Below, piece after piece: positions 17,639 through 25,892 of a DNA stretch of 64,000 nucleotides (its first letter is position 1; every line of letters begins with the position of its first letter). The stretch is from assembly GCF_036242395.1 (NCBI RefSeq), contig NZ_CP108458.1, positions 3,782,001 to 3,846,000 of the forward strand. Reading direction: 5' to 3'. The stretch is from Kitasatospora sp. NBC_01266 (lineage in GTDB: Bacteria; Actinomycetota; Actinomycetes; Streptomycetales; Streptomycetaceae). Under the pieces are notes generated by a model. That model was not told the origin of the DNA. It did not search any database and was given only the letters and a program-made list of their open reading frames with translations. A program made the position numbers and the translations under genes.

Positions 17639-19315
17639 TCAGGAGGAACGGCCGACGACGAGGTCGATGAGGAACGGACCGCGGTGCGCCAGGGCCTCGT
17701 GGATGGCGGGCGCGACCTGCTCGGGCTTCTCCACCCGCACCGCGCGCACGCCCAGCGACTCGGCGAGCTTGACGAAGTTGATCGCCGGTTGGTCCAGGTC
17801 GAACGGGCCGGGGAACTCGTGGTGCTCGACGCCGACCGTCTTCCAGTACTCCTCGATGTTCAGGTCGAGCAGCCGGTAGCGGCCGTTGTTGCAGATCACG
17901 AACTTGGCGGCGATGTCGTAGCGGGCCGCCGTCCACAGCGCCTGCACGGTGTACATGCTGCCGCCGTCGCCGGTGAAGCCGACCACGGTGCGCTCGGGGT
18001 GGGCCAGCTTGGCGCCGATCGCGCCGGGGATGCCGACGCCCAGCGAACCGCCGCGGGTCTGGTGCCACTGCCCGGGCACACTGGCCGGCAGGTGCCGGAA
18101 GAGGCCGGGCGAGCTGGTCAGCGCCTCGTCGAAGAGCACCGCGTCGGCGGGCAGCTGCTTGGCCAGCTCGAAGCCGAACAGCTCGGCGGAGAGCGGGTCC
18201 TGGCCCACGCCCGCCACGTCGATGGCGTTCACCTCGAGCGCGGCGACCTTCTTCGCCAGCTGCGCCTTGGTCAGCCGGGCCAGCGCGTCGGCCTTCTGCT
18301 CGCCGGTCTGCCGGCGACGCAGCGCCTCGGTGAGCCGGGGCAGGGTGTGCTTCGGGTCGGCCAGCAGGCCGAGGTCCACCGGGAAGTTCTTGGCGATCGC
18401 GCCGCTGTCCAGGTCCAGGTGGACCACCTTGGTGCCGGGCGAGAAGACCCCGTCGAGCAGCGGGTAGACCTCGTTGAGCGTGTAGGTGCCGGTGATCAGC
18501 ACGGCGTCGGCCGGGTTGATCACCTTGGCGCTCGCCTCGCCGAACATGTGGCCCAACTGGCCGCCGAAGAGCGGGTGTTCGGCCGGCAGGTTGACCTCGG
18601 ACCAGTCCGCGCCCCAGACCGTGGCGCCCCAGGCCTCGGCGAACTCGGCCAACTCCGCCTGGGCACCGGCGAAGTGGACGCCGTCACCGGCCAGGATCAG
18701 CGGGTGGCGGGCGCCGGCCAGCAGACCGGCGGCCTGCTCGACGGAGGCGGCGTCGGGGATGCTGGTGGTGGTCAGGTAGGAGGTGGGGACCGCGTCCTCG
18801 GTGGTCTCCTGGTCCATCACGTCGGCCGGCAGCACCACCAGGACCGGCCCGTAGGGCGGGGTGGCGGCCACCTTGAAGGCCCGCCGCAGCACCCGCAGGG
18901 TGGACTGCGGATCCACCACCCGGGTCGCCCACTTGGTCACCGGCTTGGCCATGCCGACCAGGTCGGCGGCCATCTGGGCGTCCATGCTGTCGTAGGCCAG
19001 GCCGGACTCGCCGACCACGCAGACCAGCGGGGCATGGCCGCGCATCGCCTGGTAGAGCATGCCGATGCCGTTGCCCAGGCCCACGCCGGAGTGCAGTTGG
19101 AGCAGCGTCGGCTTGCGGGTGGCCCGGGCGTAGCCGTCGGCGATGCCGACCACCACGGCCTCCTGGAGGGCCAGGACGTACTCCAGTTCGGGAAAGGAGC
19201 GCAGCTCGTCCAGGAAGCCCTGTTCCACGGTTCCGGGGTTGCCGAACATGTAGCGCACCCCGTCGGCCTTGAACTGTTCGAGCATCGCCACCCGGGCGGG
19301 CCTGCTGCCGGCCAT
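17639..19315 (-). CDS. thiamine-diphosphate enzyme, benzoylformate decarboxylase-like
   Basis: This 558-residue protein has the three-domain layout of the acetolactate synthase/2-oxoacid decarboxylase family. The Pyr domain carries Glu52 in ALQEAVVVGIADGYA, which activates the cofactor. LHSGVGLGNGIG with His75 matches the active-site HSxxGxGN motif of benzoylformate decarboxylase better than acetolactate synthase. The PP domain has the cofactor motif GFTGDGGSMYTVQAL ending in VICNN. It likely decarboxylates a 2-oxo acid or performs a carboligation; the substrate is unknown. It lies between two DJ-1/PfpI genes in one minus-strand operon upstream of glgE, a setting I do not recognise from described pathways. 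Confidence 0.87.
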   Translation of the reverse strand: MAGSRPARVAMLEQFKADGVRYMFGNPGTVEQGFLDELRSFPELEYVLALQEAVVVGIADGYARATRKPTLLQLHSGVGLGNGIGMLYQAMRGHAPLVCVVGESGLAYDSMDAQMAADLVGMAKPVTKWATRVVDPQSTLRVLRRAFKVAATPPYGPVLVVLPADVMDQETTEDAVPTSYLTTTSIPDAASVEQAAGLLAGARHPLILAGDGVHFAGAQAELAEFAEAWGATVWGADWSEVNLPAEHPLFGGQLGHMFGEASAKVINPADAVLITGTYTLNEVYPLLDGVFSPGTKVVHLDLDSGAIAKNFPVDLGLLADPKHTLPRLTEALRRRQTGEQKADALARLTKAQLAKKVAALEVNAIDVAGVGQDPLSAELFGFELAKQLPADAVLFDEALTSSPGLFRHLPASVPGQWHQTRGGSLGVGIPGAIGAKLAHPERTVVGFTGDGGSMYTVQALWTAARYDIAAKFVICNNGRYRLLDLNIEEYWKTVGVEHHEFPGPFDLDQPAINFVKLAESLGVRAVRVEKPEQVAPAIHEALAHRGPFLIDLVVGRSS

Positions 19316-19420
19316 CTCAGCCTCATCTCTGCAACGTCGTGGTCTGGAGCGGGAAACGGGCGGGCGGTCGCGCGGTGCGCGCCGGATGCGACCACCCGCC
19401 CGGTCTTGGGGCGCCGGGGC

Positions 19421-20263
19421 TCAGCTGTTGACGGTGAAGCCCCACTGGCGCAGTCCGTGCTCCAGCACCTCGACGACCTTCTGGCCGGTGAGGTAGGAGT
19501 CCGGGGTGGAACGGCCGGTGACGAACGGGAAGTCCACGATCACCGAGGTGTCGTGGCCGAAGTTGCCGTGGTAGGCACCGTTCGGCGCGGTGGCGTCGCG
19601 CAGGATGTACTCCAGCGGGTACGGCGGCGGGCCGATCACGAAGTCGGTACCCATGAAGCCGGTGCCGTCCTTGTAGTCGTACTCGATGCAGTGCCCGGTG
19701 ACGTGCTTGTTGCGGATGATGCTGACCCGGTCGTCCATCTCCCGGGCGAAGGCCAGGCAGGCGACGCCGTAGCACTCGGCGGCCACCACCAGGCCCAGGT
19801 CGCGGAAGGCCAGGATCAGGTCGTGCACCCGCCAGTTGTTGGCCAGGTCGACGATCGGCCCGGAGCCGCCGACGATCAGCAGCGCGTCGTAGCGCTCGGC
19901 GATCTGCGCCTTCACGTGCTCGCGGCGGTCGTGGTAGGCCTCGAACGCGCGCAGGAAGTCGGGCCGGCTGCGGTAGGGCCGGTCCGGCAGCCAGGAGGCG
20001 ATGTCCAGCGGGTTGTCCAGCCGGTCCGAGGTGTCGACCGCCTTGACCTTCGCGGCCATCTCACCGCTGGTCACCGACTTGCCCAGCGGCGGGTCGATGT
20101 ACTCGGGGTCGTAGCTCGGCGGCAGGGCGACCGGCCGCTTGCCGGTCGGCGTCGCGAAGGTGACCTCGTAACCGGCCTTGTCGAAGGTCTCCAGCGGGCC
20201 GACGAGTTCCTCGCCCCAGTAGCCGTACTCGGAGAGCACGATGAGGATCCGTTTCTTCGCCAT
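19421..20263 (-). CDS. DJ-1/PfpI family protein B (long form)
   Basis: This 280-residue DJ-1/PfpI protein is about 80 residues longer than its operon partner. It opens with KKRILIVLSEYGYWGEEL. The nucleophile elbow is VVAAECYGVACL with Cys164 after Glu163. The insertions (LPPSYDPEYIDPP and a helical segment with DFLRAFEAY) resemble Hsp31-like long forms. The C-terminal third has a GHDTSVIVDFPFVTGR segment typical of such proteins. A strong ribosome-binding site AAAGGAGGCC precedes ATG 20263. It is the first gene of the operon leading to glgE. It could be a glyoxalase III-like hydratase, amidase or carbonyl-damage repair enzyme. Confidence 0.85.
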   Translation of the reverse strand: MAKKRILIVLSEYGYWGEELVGPLETFDKAGYEVTFATPTGKRPVALPPSYDPEYIDPPLGKSVTSGEMAAKVKAVDTSDRLDNPLDIASWLPDRPYRSRPDFLRAFEAYHDRREHVKAQIAERYDALLIVGGSGPIVDLANNWRVHDLILAFRDLGLVVAAECYGVACLAFAREMDDRVSIIRNKHVTGHCIEYDYKDGTGFMGTDFVIGPPPYPLEYILRDATAPNGAYHGNFGHDTSVIVDFPFVTGRSTPDSYLTGQKVVEVLEHGLRQWGFTVNS

Positions 20264-20425
20264 GTTCGATGGCCTCCTTTGGTGGCGGTGTGCGTGGGCG
20301 ACTCCTTGGCCCGGGCATCCCCACTTCAGGTGTATCAGCGGGGATCGGGGCCAGGTAGGCCCGGCCGAAGTGGACTCGGCTCGTCGTCAGATCGATCTGC
20401 GCACTGTCCCGAGTCGCGGTACGGA

Positions 20426-20896
20426 TCAGTCCGCATAGCTCAGCGCGGCCCTGGTGATCAGGCCGCCGGACAGGTCGAAGGCGTAGTCGGCGCGGAAGCC
20501 GCCGACGCCGCCGGGGGCGAAGACCACCAGCATGGTGGTCCCGCCCGGGCGCGGGGTGGCGCGCAGCACGGTCAGCCGGCCGCCGATCACCTCGCGGCCG
20601 GCCCACTGCCGGATCGCGTCCCGGCCGCGGATCTCACGGCCGACGTCGATCACCACCCCGGCCGGGTCGAAGGCGGCGACCAGGCCGTCCAGGTCCTTCG
20701 CCGCCACCGCGTCCACGTAGGCGCGGGCGGGCGCGGGCAGTTGGGCCAGGGTGCTCGGGCTGGTCGTGGCGGGGTCGTCGCGCACCGCCTCGGTCAGCTG
20801 GGCCCGGACCGGGTCCAGGCCGAACGTGACGGCGCCGGCGGCGGCCAGCGCCGCCAGCGCGATCCCGACGCCCCACCGGCGTCCTCGCACGGTCAT
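20426..20896 (-). CDS. membrane-anchored NTF2/SnoaL-like protein
   Basis: This 156-residue protein has a basic start (MTVRGRRWG), a hydrophobic anchor at about residues 9-25, and a SnoaL/NTF2-like domain after residue 50. Diagnostic segments are ARAYVDAVAAKDLDGLVAAFDP and the central VIDVGREIRGRDAIRQWAGR, the usual pattern of SgcJ/EcaC-type small hydroxylase or isomerase folds. Export outside the membrane is unusual for a polyketide-tailoring SnoaL protein. It lies 127 bases downstream of the MFS gene, across a hairpin. The function is unknown; it may be a ligand-binding or hydrolase-like protein. Confidence 0.72.
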   Translation of the reverse strand: MTVRGRRWGVGIALAALAAAGAVTFGLDPVRAQLTEAVRDDPATTSPSTLAQLPAPARAYVDAVAAKDLDGLVAAFDPAGVVIDVGREIRGRDAIRQWAGREVIGGRLTVLRATPRPGGTTMLVVFAPGGVGGFRADYAFDLSGGLITRAALSYAD

Positions 20897-20963
20897 CGGT
20901 TCACCCTCCGCTCCTCCCCCGCGGGAGGACGGCCCGCAGGGAGCCGGCCCGCGGCGGAACGGC

Positions 20964-21005
20964 CCGGGCGCCGACCGACCCGCGAACGGACCGGTCGGCG
21001 CCCGG
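20964..21005 (-). terminator. hairpin after the 14-segment MFS gene
   Basis: A 14-base-pair perfect stem (CCGGGCGCCGACCG, 20964-20977, with its complement at 20992-21005) and a 14-base loop. It lies 18 bases after the MFS stop codon, in the direction of transcription, and probably separates that gene from the SnoaL-like gene. Confidence 0.6.
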
Positions 21006-21023
21006 ACACGGCACCCGCAGCAC

Positions 21024-22517
21024 TCAGTTGGCCGCCGCGGTGGTCGGAGCCGCCGCCGTGGCGGTCTGGCTCCCGCTGCCGCCGCCGACCGCGGTCGAGG
21101 CGGACCTGGGACGGATCCCGAAGAGCGCGACCAGCACGCCGACCGCCGAGAAGACCACCGCCACCATGAAGGCCCAGCGGTAGTTGGTCACCCCGACGCC
21201 CGGTCCGGTGGTCGTGGCGGTGGCGGTCAGCACGGCCGCCAGCACCGCGACACCGATACCGGCGCCGATCTGGTACGCGGCGGTGATCAGGCCGGAGGCC
21301 ACACCCTGGCGCTCGTCCGCCACGCCGCTGACGCCCGCGATGTTGACGGTCGGGTAGACCAGGCCGTTGCCGATGCCGTGGATCAGGATGGCCGGCAGCA
21401 GCACCGTCGCGAAGTCGCTGTGGTGGCCGATCCGCAGGAAGAGCAGCACGCCCAGGCCCTGGAGCAGCATGCCCGCGGTGGCCACCGCGCGGACGCCGAA
21501 GCGCCCGACCAGCGCGCCGGAGGCGTACTTGGCGGTCACCACGATCACCAGGCCGAGCGGCAGGAAGGCGAACGCGGTCTGCAGCGCGCTGTAGCCCAGC
21601 GTCTCCTGCACGTAGAGGCTGGCCACGAACTGCCAGCCGATGGTGGAGCAGGCCCAGACCACGGACACCAGGTTGGCGCTGCTCAGGGTCCTGGAACGGA
21701 AGATGGACAGCGGCACCAGCGGCGCCCGGTGCCGGGACTCGATCAGTACGAAGCCGATCAGCAGCACCACGGCGCCGGCCAGCGTGCCGATCGCCGACGG
21801 TGAGCCCCAGCCCCAGGCGGGCGCCTGGACCAGGCCGTAGACCAGCAGCATCACGCCGACCGTGGCACTGATCGCGCCACCCAGGTCGAAGCCGCCCCGG
21901 CTGCGGGGGGTGGCGTCGGCGCGGTCACCGACGATCAGCGGGCTGGCGATCAGCACGCCGAGGGCGATCAGGGCCGGCACGAAGAAGACCAGCCGCCAGT
22001 TGATCTCGGTCAGCACGCCGGAGAGCACCAGGCCGAAGCTGTAGCCGCCGGCACCGGTCATCGCGAAGATGCCCAGCGCGCGGTTGCGCTCGGAGCCCTC
22101 CCGGAAGGTGGTGGTGATCAGCGACATCGCCGCGGGGGCGGTGAAGCCGGCCGCGATGCCCTTGAGCACCCGGGTAGCCACCAGCAGCGAGCCGTCGGTG
22201 AAGACGCCACCGAGCAGGCTCGCGATGATGAAGACCACGGTGGCGACCATGAAGGTTCGCTTGCGGCCCCAGAGGTCGGCGACCCGGCCGCCGAGCAGCA
22301 GGAAGCCGCCGTAGCCGACGGTGTAGCCGGAGACCAGCCACTGGAGCGAACCGTCGGTCAGGTTCAGGGCGTGCTTGATGCTCGGCAGCGACACGCCGAG
22401 TACCGAGTTGTCGAGCGAGTCGAGGAAGACCGCGGCGCACAGGATCAGCAACGAGATCTGCTTACGGCGGGCGGTCAACTCCCCGGGCGCCGATGCGGTG
22501 CGTTGGAGATTGCTCAT
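21024..22517 (-). CDS. MFS drug exporter, DHA2 (EmrB/QacA) type
   Basis: This 497-residue protein fits the 14-segment DHA2 family. Early motifs are LDNSVLGVSLPSIKHAL in helix 1 (motif D1-like) and GGRVADLWGRKRTF between helices 2 and 3 (motif A). The motif C region follows as AMTGAGGYSFGLVLSG, only partly matching the antiporter Gly/Pro pattern. The tail after the last segment is short and Ala/Thr-rich. It is divergent from the plus-strand NmrA/VOC operon across a 343-base region, the usual position of an exporter serving a small-molecule pathway. A proton-coupled exporter of the operon product is a reasonable inference. Confidence 0.88.
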   Translation of the reverse strand: MSNLQRTASAPGELTARRKQISLLILCAAVFLDSLDNSVLGVSLPSIKHALNLTDGSLQWLVSGYTVGYGGFLLLGGRVADLWGRKRTFMVATVVFIIASLLGGVFTDGSLLVATRVLKGIAAGFTAPAAMSLITTTFREGSERNRALGIFAMTGAGGYSFGLVLSGVLTEINWRLVFFVPALIALGVLIASPLIVGDRADATPRSRGGFDLGGAISATVGVMLLVYGLVQAPAWGWGSPSAIGTLAGAVVLLIGFVLIESRHRAPLVPLSIFRSRTLSSANLVSVVWACSTIGWQFVASLYVQETLGYSALQTAFAFLPLGLVIVVTAKYASGALVGRFGVRAVATAGMLLQGLGVLLFLRIGHHSDFATVLLPAILIHGIGNGLVYPTVNIAGVSGVADERQGVASGLITAAYQIGAGIGVAVLAAVLTATATTTGPGVGVTNYRWAFMVAVVFSAVGVLVALFGIRPRSASTAVGGGSGSQTATAAAPTTAAAN

Positions 22518-22860
22518 GAGGTTTCAGGCTCCTCGCTGTTCCGTGGGAAGCGGAGTTGAGACGCGTGCCCCAGCGGGCGGCGAGGCGGCTTGCTGGCCGA
22601 GGCGCCTGAGGCTCCATCCGGCATGACGGACCTGTCCAGGGCACAAAACGAGCTTAACCAGCCGCCTCCCCCGCCAGTCAAGCTATCTGTAAATTCATCG
22701 TCACATCGGGTGGCCAGTGACGTTCTAAGCTCGGCAAATGAACGCAATGAGCGGTGACTTCACTAGCAAAACCGGAGTTGACTAGATTTCACCATACTAG
22801 TGACATCGACTGTGGTGGCACCGACTGCGACGGGCACTCGGTGGCTCGACTGGAGGATTC
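22518..22860. promoter_or_regulatory. divergent promoter region with repeated ACTAG motifs
   Basis: These 343 bases separate the MFS gene (minus) from the NmrA-VOC operon (plus). The half nearest the operon is AT-rich. TCACTAG at 22760-22766 is mirrored by CTAGTGA at 22797-22803, and a third ACTAG occurs at 22781-22785. TTGACT at 22779-22784 could be a -35 element for the operon. GGAGG at 22852-22856 is the ribosome-binding site of the first gene. No regulator gene adjoins the region. Confidence 0.4.
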
Positions 22861-23553
22861 ATGGACAGTCCGATTGCGGTGATCGGGGGCAACGGCCGGG
22901 TCGGCCGCCTGGTTGTCGAGAAGCTGCTGGCCCGCGGCGAGCGGGTGCGGGTGCTGGGCCGCAGCGAGCGCGGGTCCCGGCACCGGAGCGAGGCGGAGTT
23001 CTTCCGCGCCGACGTCCGCGAGCCGGCCACCCTGACCGCGCCGCTGGCCGGCTGCTCGGCGGTGGTCTACTCGGTCGAGCCCGGCACCTCCGACTCCGGC
23101 TCCGACAGCCCGCGCGCCACCATGTACCAGGGCGTGCTCAATGCCCTGGAGGCCGCCACGGCCGGCGGCGCCCGGCCGCACTTCGCGCTGGTCAGCCAGA
23201 TCTACGTGACCCGGCCCGAGAACTCGATGAACTCCTACGGCCGGCTGCTGGACTGGCGCCTGGCCGGCGAGGACGCGGTGCGCGCGGCCGGACTGCCGCA
23301 CACGGTGGTCCGACCCAGCTGGCTGACCGACCGTCATGCGGCCGGCAGCGCGGTCCGGCTGGAGCAGGGCGACACCGGCGACGGCAAGATCTGCCGCGAC
23401 GACGTGGCCGAGGCCATCGTGAACGCCCTCTACCTGCCCGCGGGCGCCGGCATCACCTTCGAGATCTACAACGGGTCGGGCAGCGCCGGCACCGACTGGT
23501 CGCGGCTGTTCGGCGGGTTGCGCCGGGACGAGGCCCCGGCGGCCGCCAGATGA
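22861..23553 (+). CDS. NmrA/SDR-like NAD(P)-binding protein, paralogue 1
   Basis: This 230-residue atypical SDR has the Rossmann motif AVIGGNGRVGRLVV at residues 6-19, GRS after the second strand (an NADP-type site), and the VVRPSWLTD segment typical of NmrA-like oxidoreductases. NSYGRLLDWRLAGE supplies Tyr but lacks a clean YxxxK. It is the first gene of the plus-strand operon, and its stop overlaps the VOC start (ATGA). A close paralogue of identical length lies on the minus strand at 33568-34260, sharing long identical stretches such as GCSAVVY and EAATAGG. It is probably a reductase or isomerase on the same or a related substrate. Confidence 0.85.
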   Translation: MDSPIAVIGGNGRVGRLVVEKLLARGERVRVLGRSERGSRHRSEAEFFRADVREPATLTAPLAGCSAVVYSVEPGTSDSGSDSPRATMYQGVLNALEAATAGGARPHFALVSQIYVTRPENSMNSYGRLLDWRLAGEDAVRAAGLPHTVVRPSWLTDRHAAGSAVRLEQGDTGDGKICRDDVAEAIVNALYLPAGAGITFEIYNGSGSAGTDWSRLFGGLRRDEAPAAAR

Positions 23554-23981
23554 CCGGGACCACCGAACCGCTGCCGGTGCTGCGGCTGTCCGCCTGCCTG
23601 TCGGTGGCCGACCTCAAGGCCACCGCCGACTGGTACCGCGAGACCCTCGGCTTCACCCTGATCCGCGGCCTGGAGTTCCCGCAGTTCGACGCCGAGGTGG
23701 CCTATCTCGGCAACGGCACCCAGGTGCTGGAGCTGATGCGGGTGGCCAACGGCACCGACGTCCACCGCCCGCTGCCGCCCAACCACGGCGCTCTGCGGGG
23801 ACTGAGCCAACTCACCTTCTACGTAGCGGACCTGGCCGAGACAGCCACGCAACTCAAGTCTCGCGGAGCCGAGTTGGTCACCGATGTGGCCGATGTTCCG
23901 GCACTCGGCGTCAAGGCGCTGTTCGTCCGCGACCCGGAGGGGCACTACCTCGAGTTCATCCAGGCCGACTGGCTCCACTGA
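23550..23981 (+). CDS. VOC-superfamily (glyoxalase/dioxygenase-like) protein
   Basis: This 143-residue single-domain protein shows the two beta-alpha-beta3 modules of the vicinal oxygen chelate fold. The first is LSVADLKATADWYRETLGF with VLELMRV; the second is LTFYVADLAETATQLKSRGAE ending in FVRDPEGHYLEFIQ, whose Glu is the usual metal ligand. The N-terminal metal ligand position is less clear. It starts inside the stop of the NmrA-like gene, so the two are coupled. VOC proteins include glyoxalases, extradiol dioxygenases and resistance proteins; substrate unknown. Confidence 0.85.
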   Translation: MTGTTEPLPVLRLSACLSVADLKATADWYRETLGFTLIRGLEFPQFDAEVAYLGNGTQVLELMRVANGTDVHRPLPPNHGALRGLSQLTFYVADLAETATQLKSRGAELVTDVADVPALGVKALFVRDPEGHYLEFIQADWLH

Positions 23982-24001
23982 GCCATGAAAGGAGCACCGA
24001 C

Positions 24002-25477
24002 ATGACCGACTCCGAGCAGACCGCGACCACCCGCGCGGTGGCCGAGCGCTGGTTCACCTCGCTCACCTCGGGCGACTTCGCGACCGCGCTGGACTGCCTG
24101 GCGGACGACGTGGAGTGGATCAACTACGCGCCGGTCCCCGGCTACAACGACGACATGGCGTGGATCGGCACGGTCCACGGCAGGCAGGCCGTGCTGGACA
24201 GCCTGGGCGTCTTCACCGGCGTCGCCGAGGTGGGCAAGGAGGCGCTGGTCCGGATCTCGGTGGACGGCGAGAACGCCGCCGGCGTGATCCAGGAAGAGTC
24301 GACCATCAAGGCGACCGGCCTCCCCTTCGAGATCGAGTTCGTCCAGTGGCTGACCGTGCGCGAGGGCAAGATCGTGCGCTGGAAGTCCTACACCGACCCG
24401 TCCCAGATCATCCGGGCGATCCGCGGCGACGACGACCCGCGCAGCCGGCACACCAGCAGCGCGCTGCTGGACGCGGTGCAGGCCCGGGACACCGAGCTGG
24501 TCGGCACCCTGCTGACCCGGGGCGCCGACGCCAACACCCGGGACCAGGAGACCGGCCTGACCGCGCTGATGGTCGCCGCCGGCCAGGCCGACCCGGCGAC
24601 CGTGCGGGTGCTGCTCTCGCACGGCGCCGACCCGCTCACCGCGGACACCCGGGCCGGCGCCACCCCGCTGCACAAGGCCTGCCAGGGCGGCAGCGTGGAG
24701 GTGGCCCGGGCGCTGGTCGAAGCCGGCGCCTTCGTGGACGCGGTGGCACCCACCACCGGCCACACCCCGCTGATGGACGCGCTCTGGTACAAGTACCCGG
24801 AGCTGGTGGAGTACCTGCTGGCGCAGGGCGCCAGCCTGGAGGTCTACACCCACTACGGCTTCTCGCTCAAGCAGCACTTCGAGTACGAGCTCAACGTCAA
24901 CACCCGCGGCAAGGACCTGCTGCTCCAGGCCGAGCAGCACCTCAACGCCCGGCGCGCCTCCGACAGCGCCGCGGTGGACGCCCAGCGGCTGATGGCCGCG
25001 GTGGCGGCCGGCGACACCGCGCAGGTGCCCGGCCTGCTGGCGGCCGGCGCCCAGGTGGACGCGGTCTACCCGCGGCTGAACGGCTTCAACGACGGCCACA
25101 CCCCGCTGCACGTGGCCGCCCGCGACGGGCACACCGAGATCGTCTCGCTGCTGCTGGAGGCCGGCGCCGACGTCAACGCGGTGGAACCCTGCTTCGGCGC
25201 CGTGCCGCTGCACAAGGCGGTCTACAACGGGCACGCCGAGATCACCGGCCTGCTGGTCGCCCGCCCCGGGATCAACCTGGACTTCCAGGGCGCGACCAAC
25301 GGCTACTCCCCGCTGCACGACGCACTCTGGCACGGCTACGAGGAGTGCGCGCGGATCCTGCTGGCCGCCGGCGCCCGCCGGGACCTGGTGGGCCACGACG
25401 GCAAGACGCCGCACGACGTCGCCCTCGACACGTTCGGCGCCGACCACCCGCTCGTCGTCGAACTCGCCTCCAGCTGA
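24002..25477 (+). CDS. SnoaL-like domain fused to two blocks of ankyrin repeats
   Basis: This 491-residue protein has an N-terminal SnoaL/NTF2-like domain (about 1-145; RWFTSLTSGDFATALDCLAD, then EEST and VQWLTVREGKIVRWKSYTDP). Behind it are about eight ankyrin repeats in two blocks of four: roughly 150-295 (LLTRGADANTRDQETGLTAL, TPLHKACQGG, TPLMDALWYKYPELVEYLL) and 325-475 (HTPLHVAARDGHTEIVSLLL, VPLHKAVYNGH, SPLHDALWHGYEECARILL). The blocks look like a duplication. SnoaL domains are usually stand-alone enzymes of about 140 residues; ankyrin arrays bind proteins. It may be an enzyme tethered to, or controlled by, a partner. GGAG at 23991-23994 precedes ATG 24002. Confidence 0.88.
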   Translation: MTDSEQTATTRAVAERWFTSLTSGDFATALDCLADDVEWINYAPVPGYNDDMAWIGTVHGRQAVLDSLGVFTGVAEVGKEALVRISVDGENAAGVIQEESTIKATGLPFEIEFVQWLTVREGKIVRWKSYTDPSQIIRAIRGDDDPRSRHTSSALLDAVQARDTELVGTLLTRGADANTRDQETGLTALMVAAGQADPATVRVLLSHGADPLTADTRAGATPLHKACQGGSVEVARALVEAGAFVDAVAPTTGHTPLMDALWYKYPELVEYLLAQGASLEVYTHYGFSLKQHFEYELNVNTRGKDLLLQAEQHLNARRASDSAAVDAQRLMAAVAAGDTAQVPGLLAAGAQVDAVYPRLNGFNDGHTPLHVAARDGHTEIVSLLLEAGADVNAVEPCFGAVPLHKAVYNGHAEITGLLVARPGINLDFQGATNGYSPLHDALWHGYEECARILLAAGARRDLVGHDGKTPHDVALDTFGADHPLVVELASS

Positions 25478-25551
25478 CGGCAGTCGGAGCGGCGCGACCG
25501 AGCAGCAGCACAGCCAGTCCCGGCACCAGCACCCAACCCGAGGAGCACACC

Positions 25552-25860
25552 ATGCTGTTCTACGTCCAGATGAAGTGGAAGCACGAGGGCCGGATCACCC
25601 TCGACGAGCTGTGGGAGGTCGAGCAGGAGGAGGCCGAGCACGCCGTCGAGACCATCAACTCCGGCTTCTGCGTGGGTATCTGGAAGGTGGCGGCGCAGAA
25701 GCGGGTGATCGCCATCATCGACTCCCCCGACGCCGAGGAGCTCGACCGGACCGCGCTCGGCCGGCTGCCGATGCGCGAGTACCTGGAGTTCGAGGAGGTC
25801 TGGCCGCTGCGCGACTACCTCGGCTTCGCCGAGGACGTCAAGAAGCGCTACCAGGTCTGA
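25552..25860 (+). CDS. muconolactone isomerase-like small protein
   Basis: This 102-residue protein resembles the muconolactone delta-isomerase family: it starts MLFYVQMKW, has a helix with DELWEVEQEEAEHAVE, then IWKVAAQKRVIAIIDSPDAEELDR, and a C-terminal half LPMREYLEFEEVWPLRDY. This is the ferredoxin-like beta-alpha-beta pattern of that decameric isomerase. No other beta-ketoadipate genes are present, so the classical catabolic role is unlikely. Related folds serve as cyclases or monooxygenases in aromatic polyketide pathways. The gene follows the SnoaL-ankyrin gene by 74 bases and has AGGAG ahead of its ATG. Confidence 0.78.
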   Translation: MLFYVQMKWKHEGRITLDELWEVEQEEAEHAVETINSGFCVGIWKVAAQKRVIAIIDSPDAEELDRTALGRLPMREYLEFEEVWPLRDYLGFAEDVKKRYQV

Positions 25861-25892
25861 CCCAGACCTCAGCCATCCACCAAGGAGAACTG

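Noticed and set aside
17630..21169. A very long plus-strand open frame antisense to the thiamine-enzyme and DJ-1 genes
   Set aside because: The protein is a low-complexity Gly/Arg/Val/Leu/His mix with no recognisable domain. It is the mirror of coding DNA with high third-position GC on the other strand, which carries clear enzymes.
25552..25860. A beta-ketoadipate (catechol) catabolic operon
   Set aside because: Only the isomerase-like fold is present; no catechol dioxygenase, cycloisomerase or lactonase accompanies it.
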